Shown: positions 24,846 to 33,532 of the stretch, piece after piece
How positions within the stretch are numbered: position 1 is the stretch's first letter
How the letters are laid out: each line of letters starts with the position of its first letter
From: Geobacteraceae bacterium
GTDB taxonomy: Bacteria; Desulfobacterota; Desulfuromonadia; Geobacterales; Pseudopelobacteraceae
Assembly: GCA_025355325.1 (NCBI GenBank)
Contig: JANXZX010000219.1
Coordinates: 1-42,549, forward strand
Reading direction: 5' to 3'
DNA: 42,549 nucleotides
Translations under genes and position numbers: made by a program
Notes under the pieces: generated by a model
Database searches by the model: none
What the model was told of the DNA's origin: nothing
The model's input: only the letters and a program-made list of their open reading frames with translations

Positions 24846-25775
24846 CTAAGTCCTGACTATCCTTGTCAGCTTGATTAGCGCTGTATATAAAGGCATTATG
24901 CACATCGCCAGATGGTAATTCATATAATGTCCGATATGCCGGCGGGTAACATCCGGATTGTTGATAACGCTTCTCTGCATCCATATAATTAAAGTCATGC
25001 GGAGTTGCATTCTCAATGCGCTTACAAACAGAGTGCCCATATACGGCTTCCCGATGAATTCCCGGTAGAGTTTGTCATTGTCATCGATAAACGAAAGCGT
25101 TTTTATACAGTCATATGTTGCCTGACCATCGTGCTGCCTGATCTTGCACAGCGGTTCAGGCAAAAACGCAAAATCGCCCTTTTCGAGGAGGTGAAACCAC
25201 ATCTCCAGGTCTACCAGCAGCTGGTAGCCGGAATTGAATCCCCGTGCAGAATCCCTTTTTCTGAAAAGTACGGCCGTCGGTTCACCTATCAGATTGCCGC
25301 TGAACAGGCACCTCTTTATTGCATCAGGGCCGCGCAGTAGACGGTATTTTGAGGCATACGCTGATAAGCCGGTTGTTTTGAGCGCCCTGTCCACCAGTAC
25401 GCGGGAACAGGATACAAGGGCAACGTGATCGTTCGCATCAAGTACGTTCACCATTTTTTCAAGACAGGCTGCTTCCAGCACATCATCCGCACAGAGTATC
25501 TTGATATATTCCCCGATTGCCGCTTCGATGCATCGTGTGAAATTCCCCACAAAACCAAGTCGTGCTTCATTTTGTATAAAGCGGATCCTGCTGTCTGAAT
25601 TCATCAGGATGCGTACGGTTTCCCGTGTGTTGTCAGCAGAGCAGTCGTCAATGACAAGCAGCTCAAAATCGGTGAAGGTTTGTGCGAGCACTGATTTTAT
25701 AGCCTCAGGCAAATAATGACCGTAGTTATAGGTGGGAATACACACACTGACTTTTGGCGAAGTTGATTTATTCAT
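24846..25775 (-). CDS. GT2 glycosyltransferase
   Basis: A 309-residue GT-A protein from ATG 25775 (or 314 from the in-frame GTG at 25790, which has GAGG upstream; the choice is uncertain). It begins VSVCIPTYNYGHYLPEAI, has the nucleotide-binding LLVIDDCSADNT and the DxD-type LCADDVLEAACLEKM, and a C-terminal acceptor region with two weak hydrophobic stretches. It is a typical GT2 inverting transferase for glycan assembly, with sugar specificity unknown. It lies between the flippase gene and the polymerase gene on the same strand with short spacing. Confidence 0.9.
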   Translation of the reverse strand: MNKSTSPKVSVCIPTYNYGHYLPEAIKSVLAQTFTDFELLVIDDCSADNTRETVRILMNSDSRIRFIQNEARLGFVGNFTRCIEAAIGEYIKILCADDVLEAACLEKMVNVLDANDHVALVSCSRVLVDRALKTTGLSAYASKYRLLRGPDAIKRCLFSGNLIGEPTAVLFRKRDSARGFNSGYQLLVDLEMWFHLLEKGDFAFLPEPLCKIRQHDGQATYDCIKTLSFIDDNDKLYREFIGKPYMGTLFVSALRMQLRMTLIIWMQRSVINNPDVTRRHIGHYMNYHLAMCIMPLYTALIKLTRIVRT

Positions 25776-25796
25776 ATCCCATCTCTTCACAGTAAT

Positions 25797-27203
25797 TTAC
25801 CTCGCAACTGATCTCTGCCCGGAATGAAGGTATTTATTCATTGAGGCGATTAAACCAAAATACACACATCCATAGGCAATCATTTGCAGGTAACTGTTCA
25901 GTGAAAATATCGAAAAGAGATAGATAAAGATCAAAGGAATAGACGAGGCTGCCACAAAGTAAAAAAAGTCGGCAATAATGGGATAGTCAGTTACTCTCTT
26001 GAAATATGCCAGCCCTACCACCGTTACGATCAGCTTTGCACCCAGCGTTGCAGTTGCAGCGCCAATCGCACCATACATCGGGATCAGCGTGAAATTCAGA
26101 ATAATATTGGTGATATTTCCATAGAAGATTGAATTACCGTACTCTTTTGACATGTTCCATGCAGAAAAAGGTAAAACAAGTATCCCGCCGATAAAGCCGA
26201 ACGTAATTACAAAACCCAATATCCTGAGACACGAACTACTCCCCGAAAATTGTGGACCGTACAGCAAATCGATGATGTTCTGTGAAAAGATAAGCAGAAA
26301 AAAACCGAGAGGAATCGTGAATATGGACATGGCAAATACATACTTTGACATTGTCGAATATATTTCGCCTCGCTTGAACGCCTGGGCGAGATCCCGGAAC
26401 ATAGTAGGCGTAATAACTTCACTGATTTTGTAAAATGGACTGATTATTTTGTATGCCGCTTCATACAGACCGACAGTGACAGGATTAGTGAAGTAGTAAA
26501 GAATGATCCTGTCTGATGACATAAAAACGTAAACCGATAATTCAGCTTTTAAAAAATGTACCGCTTCGCAGTAAAAAGTTTTGAGGACATGCAGGTAGTT
26601 TTTATTAAATGAGCGTGTGCTGAAAACAGACCGTTTAATTTGTGTCAGAAATATAACAGCCAGCCCGAAACCGGCAAAAGAATTGAATACTGTCAGGTAC
26701 GGCAGGTATTTCCAATCAGTAGGTTCCTGAATGAAAATGAATATGGAAGCGGCGGCCAGAATACTCTGACCTATCCGAATATATGATACTGCTTTAATGT
26801 TACCCAAGGCGACAAAAATCCATGCAGGAGTGCAGACATCGAAGAGTAATGCAAAAACTGAAATTTTGAGGAAATACTCCAGATGAGAATCGATGTTCAG
26901 AAGGTCTGAAACCAGCCAGGTAAAAATAGTTATTGTGACTGAAGCCAGCAGTTTTGGTGGCATTGTTACCGCAAACAGCACATCCACCGTTTCATCATCA
27001 CGAGCGAGACGCTGTGTCGCCAGGGAAGTCAAACCACCATCGGCGATGCGCGAGAACAGCAGCAGAATCGCAGTGGAAATAGCACTGAAGCCCAGGTACA
27101 CCGGGCCTACCACCCGACTGACATAAATCATGCTCACGGCACTGATTGTCAGCCCGAATATTTCTGCCGCAGAACGGAATGTCAGCTTTTGGTTCATAAT
27201 CAC
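25797..27203 (-). CDS. polysaccharide flippase (Wzx/MATE-like)
   Basis: A 468-residue protein with twelve or more hydrophobic helices. The N-terminal FRSAAEIFGLTISAVSMIYVSRVVGPVYLGFSAI is characteristic of Wzx/RfbX-type oligosaccharide flippases, which move the lipid-linked repeat unit across the cytoplasmic membrane. GTG 27203 overlaps the upstream stop codon as GTGA; ATG 27197 two codons later is an alternative, and neither has a strong ribosome site. Base composition is clearly AT-richer than in the cytochrome or copper blocks, as is common for the specificity core of O-antigen loci. The helices have no visible disruption. Confidence 0.9.
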   Translation of the reverse strand: MIMNQKLTFRSAAEIFGLTISAVSMIYVSRVVGPVYLGFSAISTAILLLFSRIADGGLTSLATQRLARDDETVDVLFAVTMPPKLLASVTITIFTWLVSDLLNIDSHLEYFLKISVFALLFDVCTPAWIFVALGNIKAVSYIRIGQSILAAASIFIFIQEPTDWKYLPYLTVFNSFAGFGLAVIFLTQIKRSVFSTRSFNKNYLHVLKTFYCEAVHFLKAELSVYVFMSSDRIILYYFTNPVTVGLYEAAYKIISPFYKISEVITPTMFRDLAQAFKRGEIYSTMSKYVFAMSIFTIPLGFFLLIFSQNIIDLLYGPQFSGSSSCLRILGFVITFGFIGGILVLPFSAWNMSKEYGNSIFYGNITNIILNFTLIPMYGAIGAATATLGAKLIVTVVGLAYFKRVTDYPIIADFFYFVAASSIPLIFIYLFSIFSLNSYLQMIAYGCVYFGLIASMNKYLHSGQRSVAR

Positions 27204-28063
27204 ATCTTTTGTGCATAATACACTGAAGTGACGTACTGGTTATCAATAAGATATGTGTGTTCTCTGCATTCAAATCCGTCACGGCTTGCGTACTGCAAAA
27301 CATCACTCCCAAAATCCCTGAAGGCCAGCACCCCCTGGCGACGTATGGAATCTCCATGCATGACCGGTCCCAGAAGGTGTTCAATTGTGCCATTCACCAC
27401 TTTTGCTCTCTCCCGGGTTTTGGGTAATTTGTGATCAACCGGGAGGGTGAAAACGTGAAACCCGCCCGGCTTTAGAACCCGCTTGATCTCTGATAAAGCT
27501 TTATTCAGGTCACTCACATGTTCCAGGACATCACAATTGATCACAATATCAAAGGTACGGTCGGGGAACGTCAGGCACTCAAGATTTTCATTTCGAATAC
27601 CATTTACATAATTGCCATAATCTGAATTGTCGAAAAATTCCGATACGGTATAGTTGGGTAGTTTTTTTATCCTGGTACTCCTGAAAATATTATAGGCAGC
27701 GGTCTCATATACATGAAATCCGGTATCGTCTCTTAATTTATCAAACAATATTCCTGAAGAGGTCATGCCGAGCAGACGTAAGACGCTTTCTGCATTTGCT
27801 CTTATTCTGTAATTTGCATTACAGTAGTGGCAAAAATAATTTTCTCTCTTAATAACCAGCTTTTTGAAGTCGCTACCGGACTCCCAGGTGGAGGTGATTT
27901 CTGAAATATGCCGCTGCCCGTCGTATGAATAGACAATGATGCTTTTCCGGTTACATGACGGACAATACTCATATGAACTATATTTCCAGTGGTCCGGTTT
28001 TAAAAGTAACCTCAAGGCGACGGCAGAAATTTTTGTAAGAGCAGTAACCATTGGTATTTCCAT
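27200..28063 (-). CDS. zinc-ribbon plus class I SAM methyltransferase
   Basis: The open frame runs back to 28210 but overlaps the upstream gene; ATG 28063 follows that gene's stop by two bases and gives 287 residues. Near the N-terminus are two CX2C pairs (C34/C37 and C78/C81: CPSC and CHYC) that look like a zinc-binding knuckle. A class I methyltransferase domain follows, with DIVINCDVLEHVSDLNKAL, IKRVLKPGGFHVFTLP and a C-terminal FGSDVLQYASRDGF. Such zinc-ribbon methyltransferases occur in nucleotide-sugar and glycan loci and alkylate sugars. The ribosome site is weak, suggesting translational coupling. The substrate is not assignable. Confidence 0.82.
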   Translation of the reverse strand: MEIPMVTALTKISAVALRLLLKPDHWKYSSYEYCPSCNRKSIIVYSYDGQRHISEITSTWESGSDFKKLVIKRENYFCHYCNANYRIRANAESVLRLLGMTSSGILFDKLRDDTGFHVYETAAYNIFRSTRIKKLPNYTVSEFFDNSDYGNYVNGIRNENLECLTFPDRTFDIVINCDVLEHVSDLNKALSEIKRVLKPGGFHVFTLPVDHKLPKTRERAKVVNGTIEHLLGPVMHGDSIRRQGVLAFRDFGSDVLQYASRDGFECREHTYLIDNQYVTSVYYAQKM

Positions 28064-28065
28064 CG

Positions 28066-28821
28066 TTATTGGCTGGCGCTTGAATCTTGCCCAAAAGGAC
28101 GTTGTTTTGTCGCGACCAGAGCCCAGCCAAATGGGTCGTTTTTTATCGGGAAAATGCGGTCGAGCATCAGGAACGCCACTTGTAAAGCACGTACCATAAT
28201 CAAACTGCACAGTCTGAAGGGCAGGCAGGCAACCCCGGCATAGTTCAGTTTTCCGCTCTTCAAGCCGGTGCCGGGAAAAAGCTGCTGTATCCAGGGCAGC
28301 TCATACGCCCATCGCGTAAACATCCCTCCAAAAGGCCTGATTTTAACGTCAACGAACCCGGCTTTTTCACAAACCGACAGCAATCCATACGATGTGTACC
28401 TGAAATAATCGTACGGAATCTGATGTTCAGGATGCGACATCGGAGCGGTTACAAACAGGCTTCCACCCGGCTTAATCACCCGATGGATTTCCTGAATGCT
28501 TTCTCTCGGCCATTCAAGGTGTTCCAGTACCTCCGTGCAAAGAACGGCATCAAAACAATTGTCTTCTATTGGCATATCGTCGAGTCGGGACACATAATCC
28601 AGGTTATTGTAATTCCAGGCAGCATCACCCACAGCATAGTCAACTGATTTATATTCACAGTGATCGAAATATCTTTTATAGACACATTCACCGGCTCCCG
28701 CATCCAGGATAGTTGTTCCGGGAAGAAGTGACCCGGCAACCTCCTGCACGAACCGCGTGACATGCCATCTGCCGATGTCACTCAGTTTTGATAATTTTGT
28801 AAAATCCTCATGTAGAGTCAT
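28066..28821 (-). CDS. class I SAM-dependent methyltransferase
   Basis: ATG 28821 is chosen because GAGG lies six bases upstream; the longer frame to 28887 runs into the neighbouring gene. The 251-residue protein has motif I ILDAGAGECVYKRYF (about residues 38-52), an acidic residue at VDYAVGDAAW, and CTEVLEHLEWP plus HRVIKPGGSLFVTAPMSHPE, the typical layout of a small-molecule methyltransferase. The C-terminal part has a hydrophobic helix (LCSLIMVRALQVAFLML) that may bind the membrane. It is one of three adjacent class I methyltransferases, pointing to a heavily methylated or modified sugar. Confidence 0.87.
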   Translation of the reverse strand: MTLHEDFTKLSKLSDIGRWHVTRFVQEVAGSLLPGTTILDAGAGECVYKRYFDHCEYKSVDYAVGDAAWNYNNLDYVSRLDDMPIEDNCFDAVLCTEVLEHLEWPRESIQEIHRVIKPGGSLFVTAPMSHPEHQIPYDYFRYTSYGLLSVCEKAGFVDVKIRPFGGMFTRWAYELPWIQQLFPGTGLKSGKLNYAGVACLPFRLCSLIMVRALQVAFLMLDRIFPIKNDPFGWALVATKQRPFGQDSSASQ

Positions 28822-28858
28822 TGTAACCTCGATACTCAATACGATATCGTACGTGAAA

Positions 28859-29155
28859 TCAATGTGACAGCGCCCTGAATCCACCAAATTTCTTCAGTTT
28901 TTCAATCCGTTCCCTGTTCTCCGATCCCCATATCAAAGTGACAAAAATAACGACAGTCATCCAGATCAGTATAAATACACTGAAGCGCTCGGTACCAAGG
29001 CTTTTGATTAGTGAGGGGATAGCAAAGAAAACTTTGACTAAAAGAACTGTATGCCACGTTACGTTACCTATCGAATTACGAGCAAGTACACGAGCCCTGG
29101 CTAAGTGTGTGGGATTTATATCGTTCGATTCGGTCGGTAGCATATTCTCTCGCAT
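28859..29155 (-). CDS. small membrane protein with a Wzz-like tail
   Basis: A 98-residue ORF with two hydrophobic stretches (about residues 36-52 and 58-75). Its end, NRERIEKLKKFGGFRA, matches the end of the Wzz protein encoded nearby, NRERIEKLRIHLGFKA, and the DNA is also alike there. The second hydrophobic helix before it corresponds to the last Wzz membrane helix. It may be a remnant or small paralogue of a chain-length determinant, or a small regulator that imitates its tail. ATG 29155 has no clear ribosome site; ATG 29143, after GAGAGAAT, could be the true start. I do not recognise the N-terminal half. Confidence 0.6.
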   Translation of the reverse strand: MRENMLPTESNDINPTHLARARVLARNSIGNVTWHTVLLVKVFFAIPSLIKSLGTERFSVFILIWMTVVIFVTLIWGSENRERIEKLKKFGGFRALSH

Positions 29156-29168
29156 ATGAATGCCATTA

Positions 29169-29783
29169 TTACGGATAGTACACGCACTGTTGTTCTATGA
29201 ACGGCATATACTTGAATCTGTCAATTTTTGCTCCGGCAAATCCTTCAAAGGACAGCCACGCCTCATCACTAAAAAATAACAATGGGATACCAATGCCGCC
29301 CTGGAACTTTTTTTGTGGATAGTTTGTTTTAAACACATGCGGCTCCAAATAGGTGTTGATTGATGGAACTATTATGCAATAAGAACGTGATACTCTCTGA
29401 ATCTCTTTTATCAACCTTGAAAGTTTTTCTATGGGAGTAATATGTTCCAATGTACCTATTGAAATGGTTATATCAAAAAAATTGTCTTCAAAGGGGAGTT
29501 GCCCTGCATCACATTTTAAGAAGGTAAAATTGTCTTGCTCAATACTATTATCGAGGAGATCGACTCCATATAACTCCAGGTTATATCTGTTGTGCAGAAG
29601 CTTGATAAAATCCTTTCCGGAGTTACAACCAACATCCAAGATCTTCAACTGTTGCGAAGATAATATTTTCCCGTTCATTAACGAATTAATATAACTCAGT
29701 CGCCTCCTTTTGAAAAAATTTGCCACTGTTGTCCTGTGCCAGAAGGTCTGAAATTGTATAATGCGTTTCATATAGTATTTCAT
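29169..29783 (-). CDS. class I SAM-dependent methyltransferase (short)
   Basis: A 204-residue protein. ILDVGCNSGKDFIKLL (SAM-binding motif I), LYGVDLLDNSIEQ, CDAGQLPFEDNFFDITISIGTLEHI and the strand around SYCIIVPS make a class I methyltransferase of the Methyltransf_11 type. It lacks the longer C-terminal part of its neighbours and ends in FKYMPFIEQQCVYYP. AGGGAG lies about ten bases before ATG 29783; a second ATG at 29771 is possible. It is strongly AT-rich compared with Wza and Wzz on one side. It probably methylates a sugar intermediate of the locus. Confidence 0.85.
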   Translation of the reverse strand: MKYYMKRIIQFQTFWHRTTVANFFKRRRLSYINSLMNGKILSSQQLKILDVGCNSGKDFIKLLHNRYNLELYGVDLLDNSIEQDNFTFLKCDAGQLPFEDNFFDITISIGTLEHITPIEKLSRLIKEIQRVSRSYCIIVPSINTYLEPHVFKTNYPQKKFQGGIGIPLLFFSDEAWLSFEGFAGAKIDRFKYMPFIEQQCVYYP

Positions 29784-29809
29784 ATAATCTCAGCTCCCTA
29801 ATGTGATGT

Positions 29810-31006
29810 TTATGCCTTGAATCCTAAATGTATTCTCAACTTTTCAATCCGTTCTCTATTGCCAGGTTCGCTGATGATTTTCTCCCTCTTTTCCAGAAAA
29901 AAGGCGATTAGGACTGAAATAATGAAGCTTACCATCCCGGCGACTGTCACCATCGAGATGATTTTCGGTTTAACTTTCTTTTCCGGCGTCACCGCCCTGT
30001 CTATCACCTGGATTACCGCAGCGTCACGTGCCTCATCAAGTCTTGCCACCTCATACTGTTTGAGCAGCAGATCATACAGAGTTTCATTGAACTTCAGATC
30101 GCGCAGCTTTCTGACATATTCAGTTCCAACCGAAGGCATGCGGCCTGTCGGCATCATCGGATCATTCCCGGCTCCTTTTTTTGACTCAAGTTTTGCAAGT
30201 TCACCCTTCATACCGCTCAAAATCGTTTCGGCCTTCTGGACATCCGGATTACTCGGTTTCGAATAGGTCTTGAGCACCCTTATGTCCACTTCTTTCGTGG
30301 CAATCTCGGCGCGCAACTGGGCAATATTTCTAATAACCGCCTTTACCTGCTCATCTATATGAAGAGTGCCGGTTCTTTCCTGAAATCCTTTAACACCTTC
30401 TTCCGCCTTGATGAGTGATTCCTTTGCATCCTTCAGCTGCCCCTCGAAAAACAGCCTTCTCTGGGCAGCCTCGGTTACGGCAAGCGATTTCGTCAAGTTC
30501 CTCAGTTCATCAACAAAGGCATTGGCAATATCGGCGGCTTTTTGCGGCTCTTTATCCTCAACCGAGAGCACGACAACATTGTTTTTTGCATCGGCCAGTA
30601 CCGCAACCTGCCTTGAGAGGCGTTTTCTGGTGTCTTCGGATGTGGCATCATCGTACCGTTTCTTGAGATCAAATCTCTTGATAACGGCATCGAGTACTGT
30701 TCTGCTCTGGAGCATTCCCACATAGAGATCTGCCTGACTGGCACCGCCCAGCATGCCGCCGAGGCCTGTCAAACCTCCGCCAATCTGGCTCAATAATTGA
30801 GACGCCATTCCGCCACTGTTCTGCTGTGGAGGCAGCAGCCTCGTTTCAGCACGGTATGTTTTAGGCATCAGAAGCCCCGCAATTACTGCAACAAGCATGC
30901 AGGTGCACGTAATGCCGGCAATAACTTTTTTCCATTTCAGCAAAATGATCAGATAATCAAAGAGATTGATTTCGATTTCCCGTTGTTGTGTGTATTCAGT
31001 CTCCAA
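29810..31006 (-). CDS. Wzz/GumC-type chain-length determinant protein
   Basis: A 398-residue inner-membrane polysaccharide co-polymerase that sets chain length with Wzy and docks to the Wza-like exporter. A TM helix near residues 28-50 (LLMPKTYRAETRLLPP follows), a long periplasmic coiled region (about 150-330) and a second TM near 352-372 give the Wzz fold. No tyrosine-kinase domain follows, unlike some exopolysaccharide Wzc proteins. The start codon is TTG at 31006: AGGAGA lies just upstream, and the next in-frame ATG falls inside the first TM. The C-terminal cytoplasmic tail (NRERIEKLRIHLGFKA) is repeated in the small ORF at 28859-29155. Confidence 0.92.
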   Translation of the reverse strand: METEYTQQREIEINLFDYLIILLKWKKVIAGITCTCMLVAVIAGLLMPKTYRAETRLLPPQQNSGGMASQLLSQIGGGLTGLGGMLGGASQADLYVGMLQSRTVLDAVIKRFDLKKRYDDATSEDTRKRLSRQVAVLADAKNNVVVLSVEDKEPQKAADIANAFVDELRNLTKSLAVTEAAQRRLFFEGQLKDAKESLIKAEEGVKGFQERTGTLHIDEQVKAVIRNIAQLRAEIATKEVDIRVLKTYSKPSNPDVQKAETILSGMKGELAKLESKKGAGNDPMMPTGRMPSVGTEYVRKLRDLKFNETLYDLLLKQYEVARLDEARDAAVIQVIDRAVTPEKKVKPKIISMVTVAGMVSFIISVLIAFFLEKREKIISEPGNRERIEKLRIHLGFKA

Positions 31007-31046
31007 GATCTCTCCTAGCCCAGATAAACGGGATACGTGCGTTAAC

Positions 31047-31085
31047 GAAATTATTTTCTGCCAGAAACCCGCAGAAAATAATTTC
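31047..31085 (-). other. intercistronic hairpin between exporter and chain-length genes
   Basis: A perfect 15-bp stem (GAAATTATTTTCTGC at 31047-31061 with GCAGAAAATAATTTC at 31071-31085) has a 9-nt loop. It lies between the Wza-like stop codon and the Wzz TTG start. No U-run follows on the - strand, so it is more likely an RNA-stability or partial attenuation element than a full terminator. Confidence 0.55.
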
Positions 31086-31092
31086 TAACTTA

Positions 31093-33273
31093 CTAAAACA
31101 CGACGAGCAGCACGCCGGCGGTCACGGCAATCTGGAACATTATCTGCGTTAAGTCCTTGATGTTTCGCATCCAGGCTACCCGTTCAATCTGTTCGGGAAC
31201 AACGACGGTGTCGCCGGAATAGAGGCGTTCGCCGGGGCTGAACATGCCTCCGCCTGCTTTAATTGCGGTGCCATTGGCCCGGAGAATGATGACGTTCCCC
31301 TTGTCCGCATTTGGTGTATAGCCGCCGGCCAGATTTATGTAATGGTCGAACTCCCTGCCTTGTTCAGATACAAAGGCGCTTTGATTGTATACCGATCCGA
31401 TAACCTGGACGGTTTTCTGATCCGAAGGCACTGAAAAAATATCTCCCTGCTCCAGCTCGATATCGTGCGCAGAGCCCCGAAAAGTTGACATATCAGTAAC
31501 GTTGAGAGCGATCCTGCCTTTGGCCCTGGCCGTTTTAAGCTGTGCTACAAATTGTCTTTTCTGCTCCAACTCAAGTTGGACCATCCGGGCATCGTCGGGA
31601 CTCGACGATGTGGCGATTTGGGATGTGCCGGAACCGCTCAATTCGCGTTCCAGGCGTTCCGCCATTTCCTGTATCTGCCGTTGCTGCTGTTCCCTGACCC
31701 TCTCTCTGGTAAACATGGTGCCGCGCACGTATGCACGAGTTGTAAGACCGCCTGCCCGATCAATAAGAGATGAGAGCCTTTCCCCCTGTTTGAAGGTGTA
31801 GGTTCCGGGGTATCTGACCTCACCGGTCAGTGATACGGTTCGATACAGGTTCCACTCGGGGACATTCCGCACCAGCAGGTAGTCGTTAGTCTGCAGAGGT
31901 ATATTATGCTGAGGATCGCCTGCAGTGGCCCTGGCAAGATCGATTTGAAATATTTCTGTTGTCGGCCCGGTCTGGGTCACGGTTACTCTCGTCAGCTCGG
32001 CAACATTTGACGTGTAGTAAAGCAGCCCGCCTGTCAGCGATATGATGTCTTTGATCGTTGATACTCCGGGGATGACGCCGTACTCTCCGGGGCTGGCAAC
32101 CGCTCCGGACACGATGACCGAACTGGCGGTCTCAACGACCGTGTAAATTTTTGCCAGATCTCCATCCTGAAGAACAAAGTTCTTTGCCGGATTATTTTCA
32201 ATATCTATGAGATCTCCTTCAAACAGGGTTCGTGCCTGATGGTTCTGAATCCGCTGCATCTGCACGCGACCCTTGAAGGCATTACCGGTGAGGCCACCCG
32301 CCATCCGGATCAGATCGAGGAGCCTTGTTTCTTCTTTCAGTTCATAGATCGCCGGTGTTTTAACGTTGCCCGCAATACCGACAAGCGCTCCGACCGGGGG
32401 AATGAAAATCACATCCTCAGGCATGAGTCGCAGATCTTTGGTTTTGTCTCCCTGCAGTAAAAAATCATAGAGATCGAAGGTAACAACAGTCTTCCCGTGC
32501 CTCTTGACCTGAATATCACGCATCGAACCGGTTTTTGACGGTCCGCCCCCTTCAAACAGGGCATTGATGACCGTTGAAAGAGAAGAGATGGTATATGCTC
32601 CCGGACGCTGTGCATTACCTACTACATACACCTGCATTGTTCTCAGGGCGCCCATGCTGACATTCATTTCAAAACCGGAATAATATTTTGAGAGGTTTTT
32701 GTGCAGACTTTCCTTCAGTTCCCTGAAAGAAAGACCGGTAACGCCCAGCACGCCGATTTTTGGCAGGCTGATGGCGCCGTCGTTATTCACGGTGACATTC
32801 CAGTTGCCCTCAATCTTTCCCCATACATCGATTTTGATGCTGTCACCGGGTCCGACAACGTAGTCCGGTCCGACCGGCACGGACAGTGTCGGGGCAAATG
32901 TAGACGGCGGCTTCGCAAACAGATCATAGCCGAACTGGCCGATGTCGAGAGACATAGCTGTCTGGCCTTTTCCTGATATATATTTTTCAAATTCAGATTT
33001 TGCTTCAGAAGATCGCAGTGTATTTGGGGATGTGGCGACTGAGCGGTCCGTGGAAAGCGGAGGGGACTGCTGTTCCGGCGGGCTGAACTGCGGCGAGGTT
33101 TTTCCCTGTTCAGCCAGGCGTCCTGTAGGCTCTGAAACCGGCGATATTGCTGCTGCTCCGACTTCGCCGACGAATGCACTATGGGTACAGATCAGTATAA
33201 ACATCCCGCGGAGAATTTGAACCCTTACCTCACCCAGTGCTTTGAAAATTAATTGTCGCATTATAAATTCCAT
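31093..33273 (-). CDS. Wza-like polysaccharide export protein with SLBB domains
   Basis: A 726-residue exported protein forming the outer-membrane or periplasmic conduit for the polysaccharide. After a signal peptide (ILRGMFILICTHSAFVGEVG region) and a low-complexity Ser/Pro stretch come the poly-export domain (DYVVGPGDSIKIDVWGKIEG) and about five SLBB units, each with a V.GxV..PG.Y or similar start (VVGNAQRPGAYT, IAGNVKTPAIYE, VSGAVASPGEYG, LTGEVRYPGTYT, VIGSVYNQSAFV). A Gln/Glu/Arg-rich coiled insertion (REQQQRQIQEMAERLEREL) splits the fourth from the fifth. The C-terminus ends in a hydrophobic helix. There is no good lipobox, unlike E. coli Wza. It is the first gene of the - strand polysaccharide run. 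ATG 33273 or 33261 may be the start. Confidence 0.9.
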   Translation of the reverse strand: MEFIMRQLIFKALGEVRVQILRGMFILICTHSAFVGEVGAAAISPVSEPTGRLAEQGKTSPQFSPPEQQSPPLSTDRSVATSPNTLRSSEAKSEFEKYISGKGQTAMSLDIGQFGYDLFAKPPSTFAPTLSVPVGPDYVVGPGDSIKIDVWGKIEGNWNVTVNNDGAISLPKIGVLGVTGLSFRELKESLHKNLSKYYSGFEMNVSMGALRTMQVYVVGNAQRPGAYTISSLSTVINALFEGGGPSKTGSMRDIQVKRHGKTVVTFDLYDFLLQGDKTKDLRLMPEDVIFIPPVGALVGIAGNVKTPAIYELKEETRLLDLIRMAGGLTGNAFKGRVQMQRIQNHQARTLFEGDLIDIENNPAKNFVLQDGDLAKIYTVVETASSVIVSGAVASPGEYGVIPGVSTIKDIISLTGGLLYYTSNVAELTRVTVTQTGPTTEIFQIDLARATAGDPQHNIPLQTNDYLLVRNVPEWNLYRTVSLTGEVRYPGTYTFKQGERLSSLIDRAGGLTTRAYVRGTMFTRERVREQQQRQIQEMAERLERELSGSGTSQIATSSSPDDARMVQLELEQKRQFVAQLKTARAKGRIALNVTDMSTFRGSAHDIELEQGDIFSVPSDQKTVQVIGSVYNQSAFVSEQGREFDHYINLAGGYTPNADKGNVIILRANGTAIKAGGGMFSPGERLYSGDTVVVPEQIERVAWMRNIKDLTQIMFQIAVTAGVLLVVF

Positions 33274-33458
33274 TAGGCAGCTGATGCGTCAACACCGCTT
33301 CCTTTGCCGGATAAGTCAGTGTTAAACGCTCAAACCGTAGCTGAGATGTGTATGTATAAGACGAGTATATCGGCCTCCGGCGCTTTGTACTATTGGCGCA
33401 TGTCTTATATTTTCATCAGCGGTATTATGCGGGGAGATCAGACTTTGTCCTAATGGTG

Positions 33459-33475
33459 ACCGGTGACAAACCGGT
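33459..33475. promoter_or_regulatory. possible operator: two ACCGGT palindromes one helical turn apart
   Basis: ACCGGT occurs at 33459-33464 and 33470-33475, 11 bp centre to centre, in the 259-bp gap upstream of the Wza-like gene. Each is a perfect palindrome. Position and spacing are what a dimeric repressor or activator of the polysaccharide operon would use. A possible -10 (CATAAT on the - strand) lies a little downstream, but no good -35 accompanies it. Confidence 0.35.
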
Positions 33476-33532
33476 ACACTGAGGCGAAATTAGGGGAGGG
33501 AAGTCGATGAAATATCGTTACGCCGGATAATT

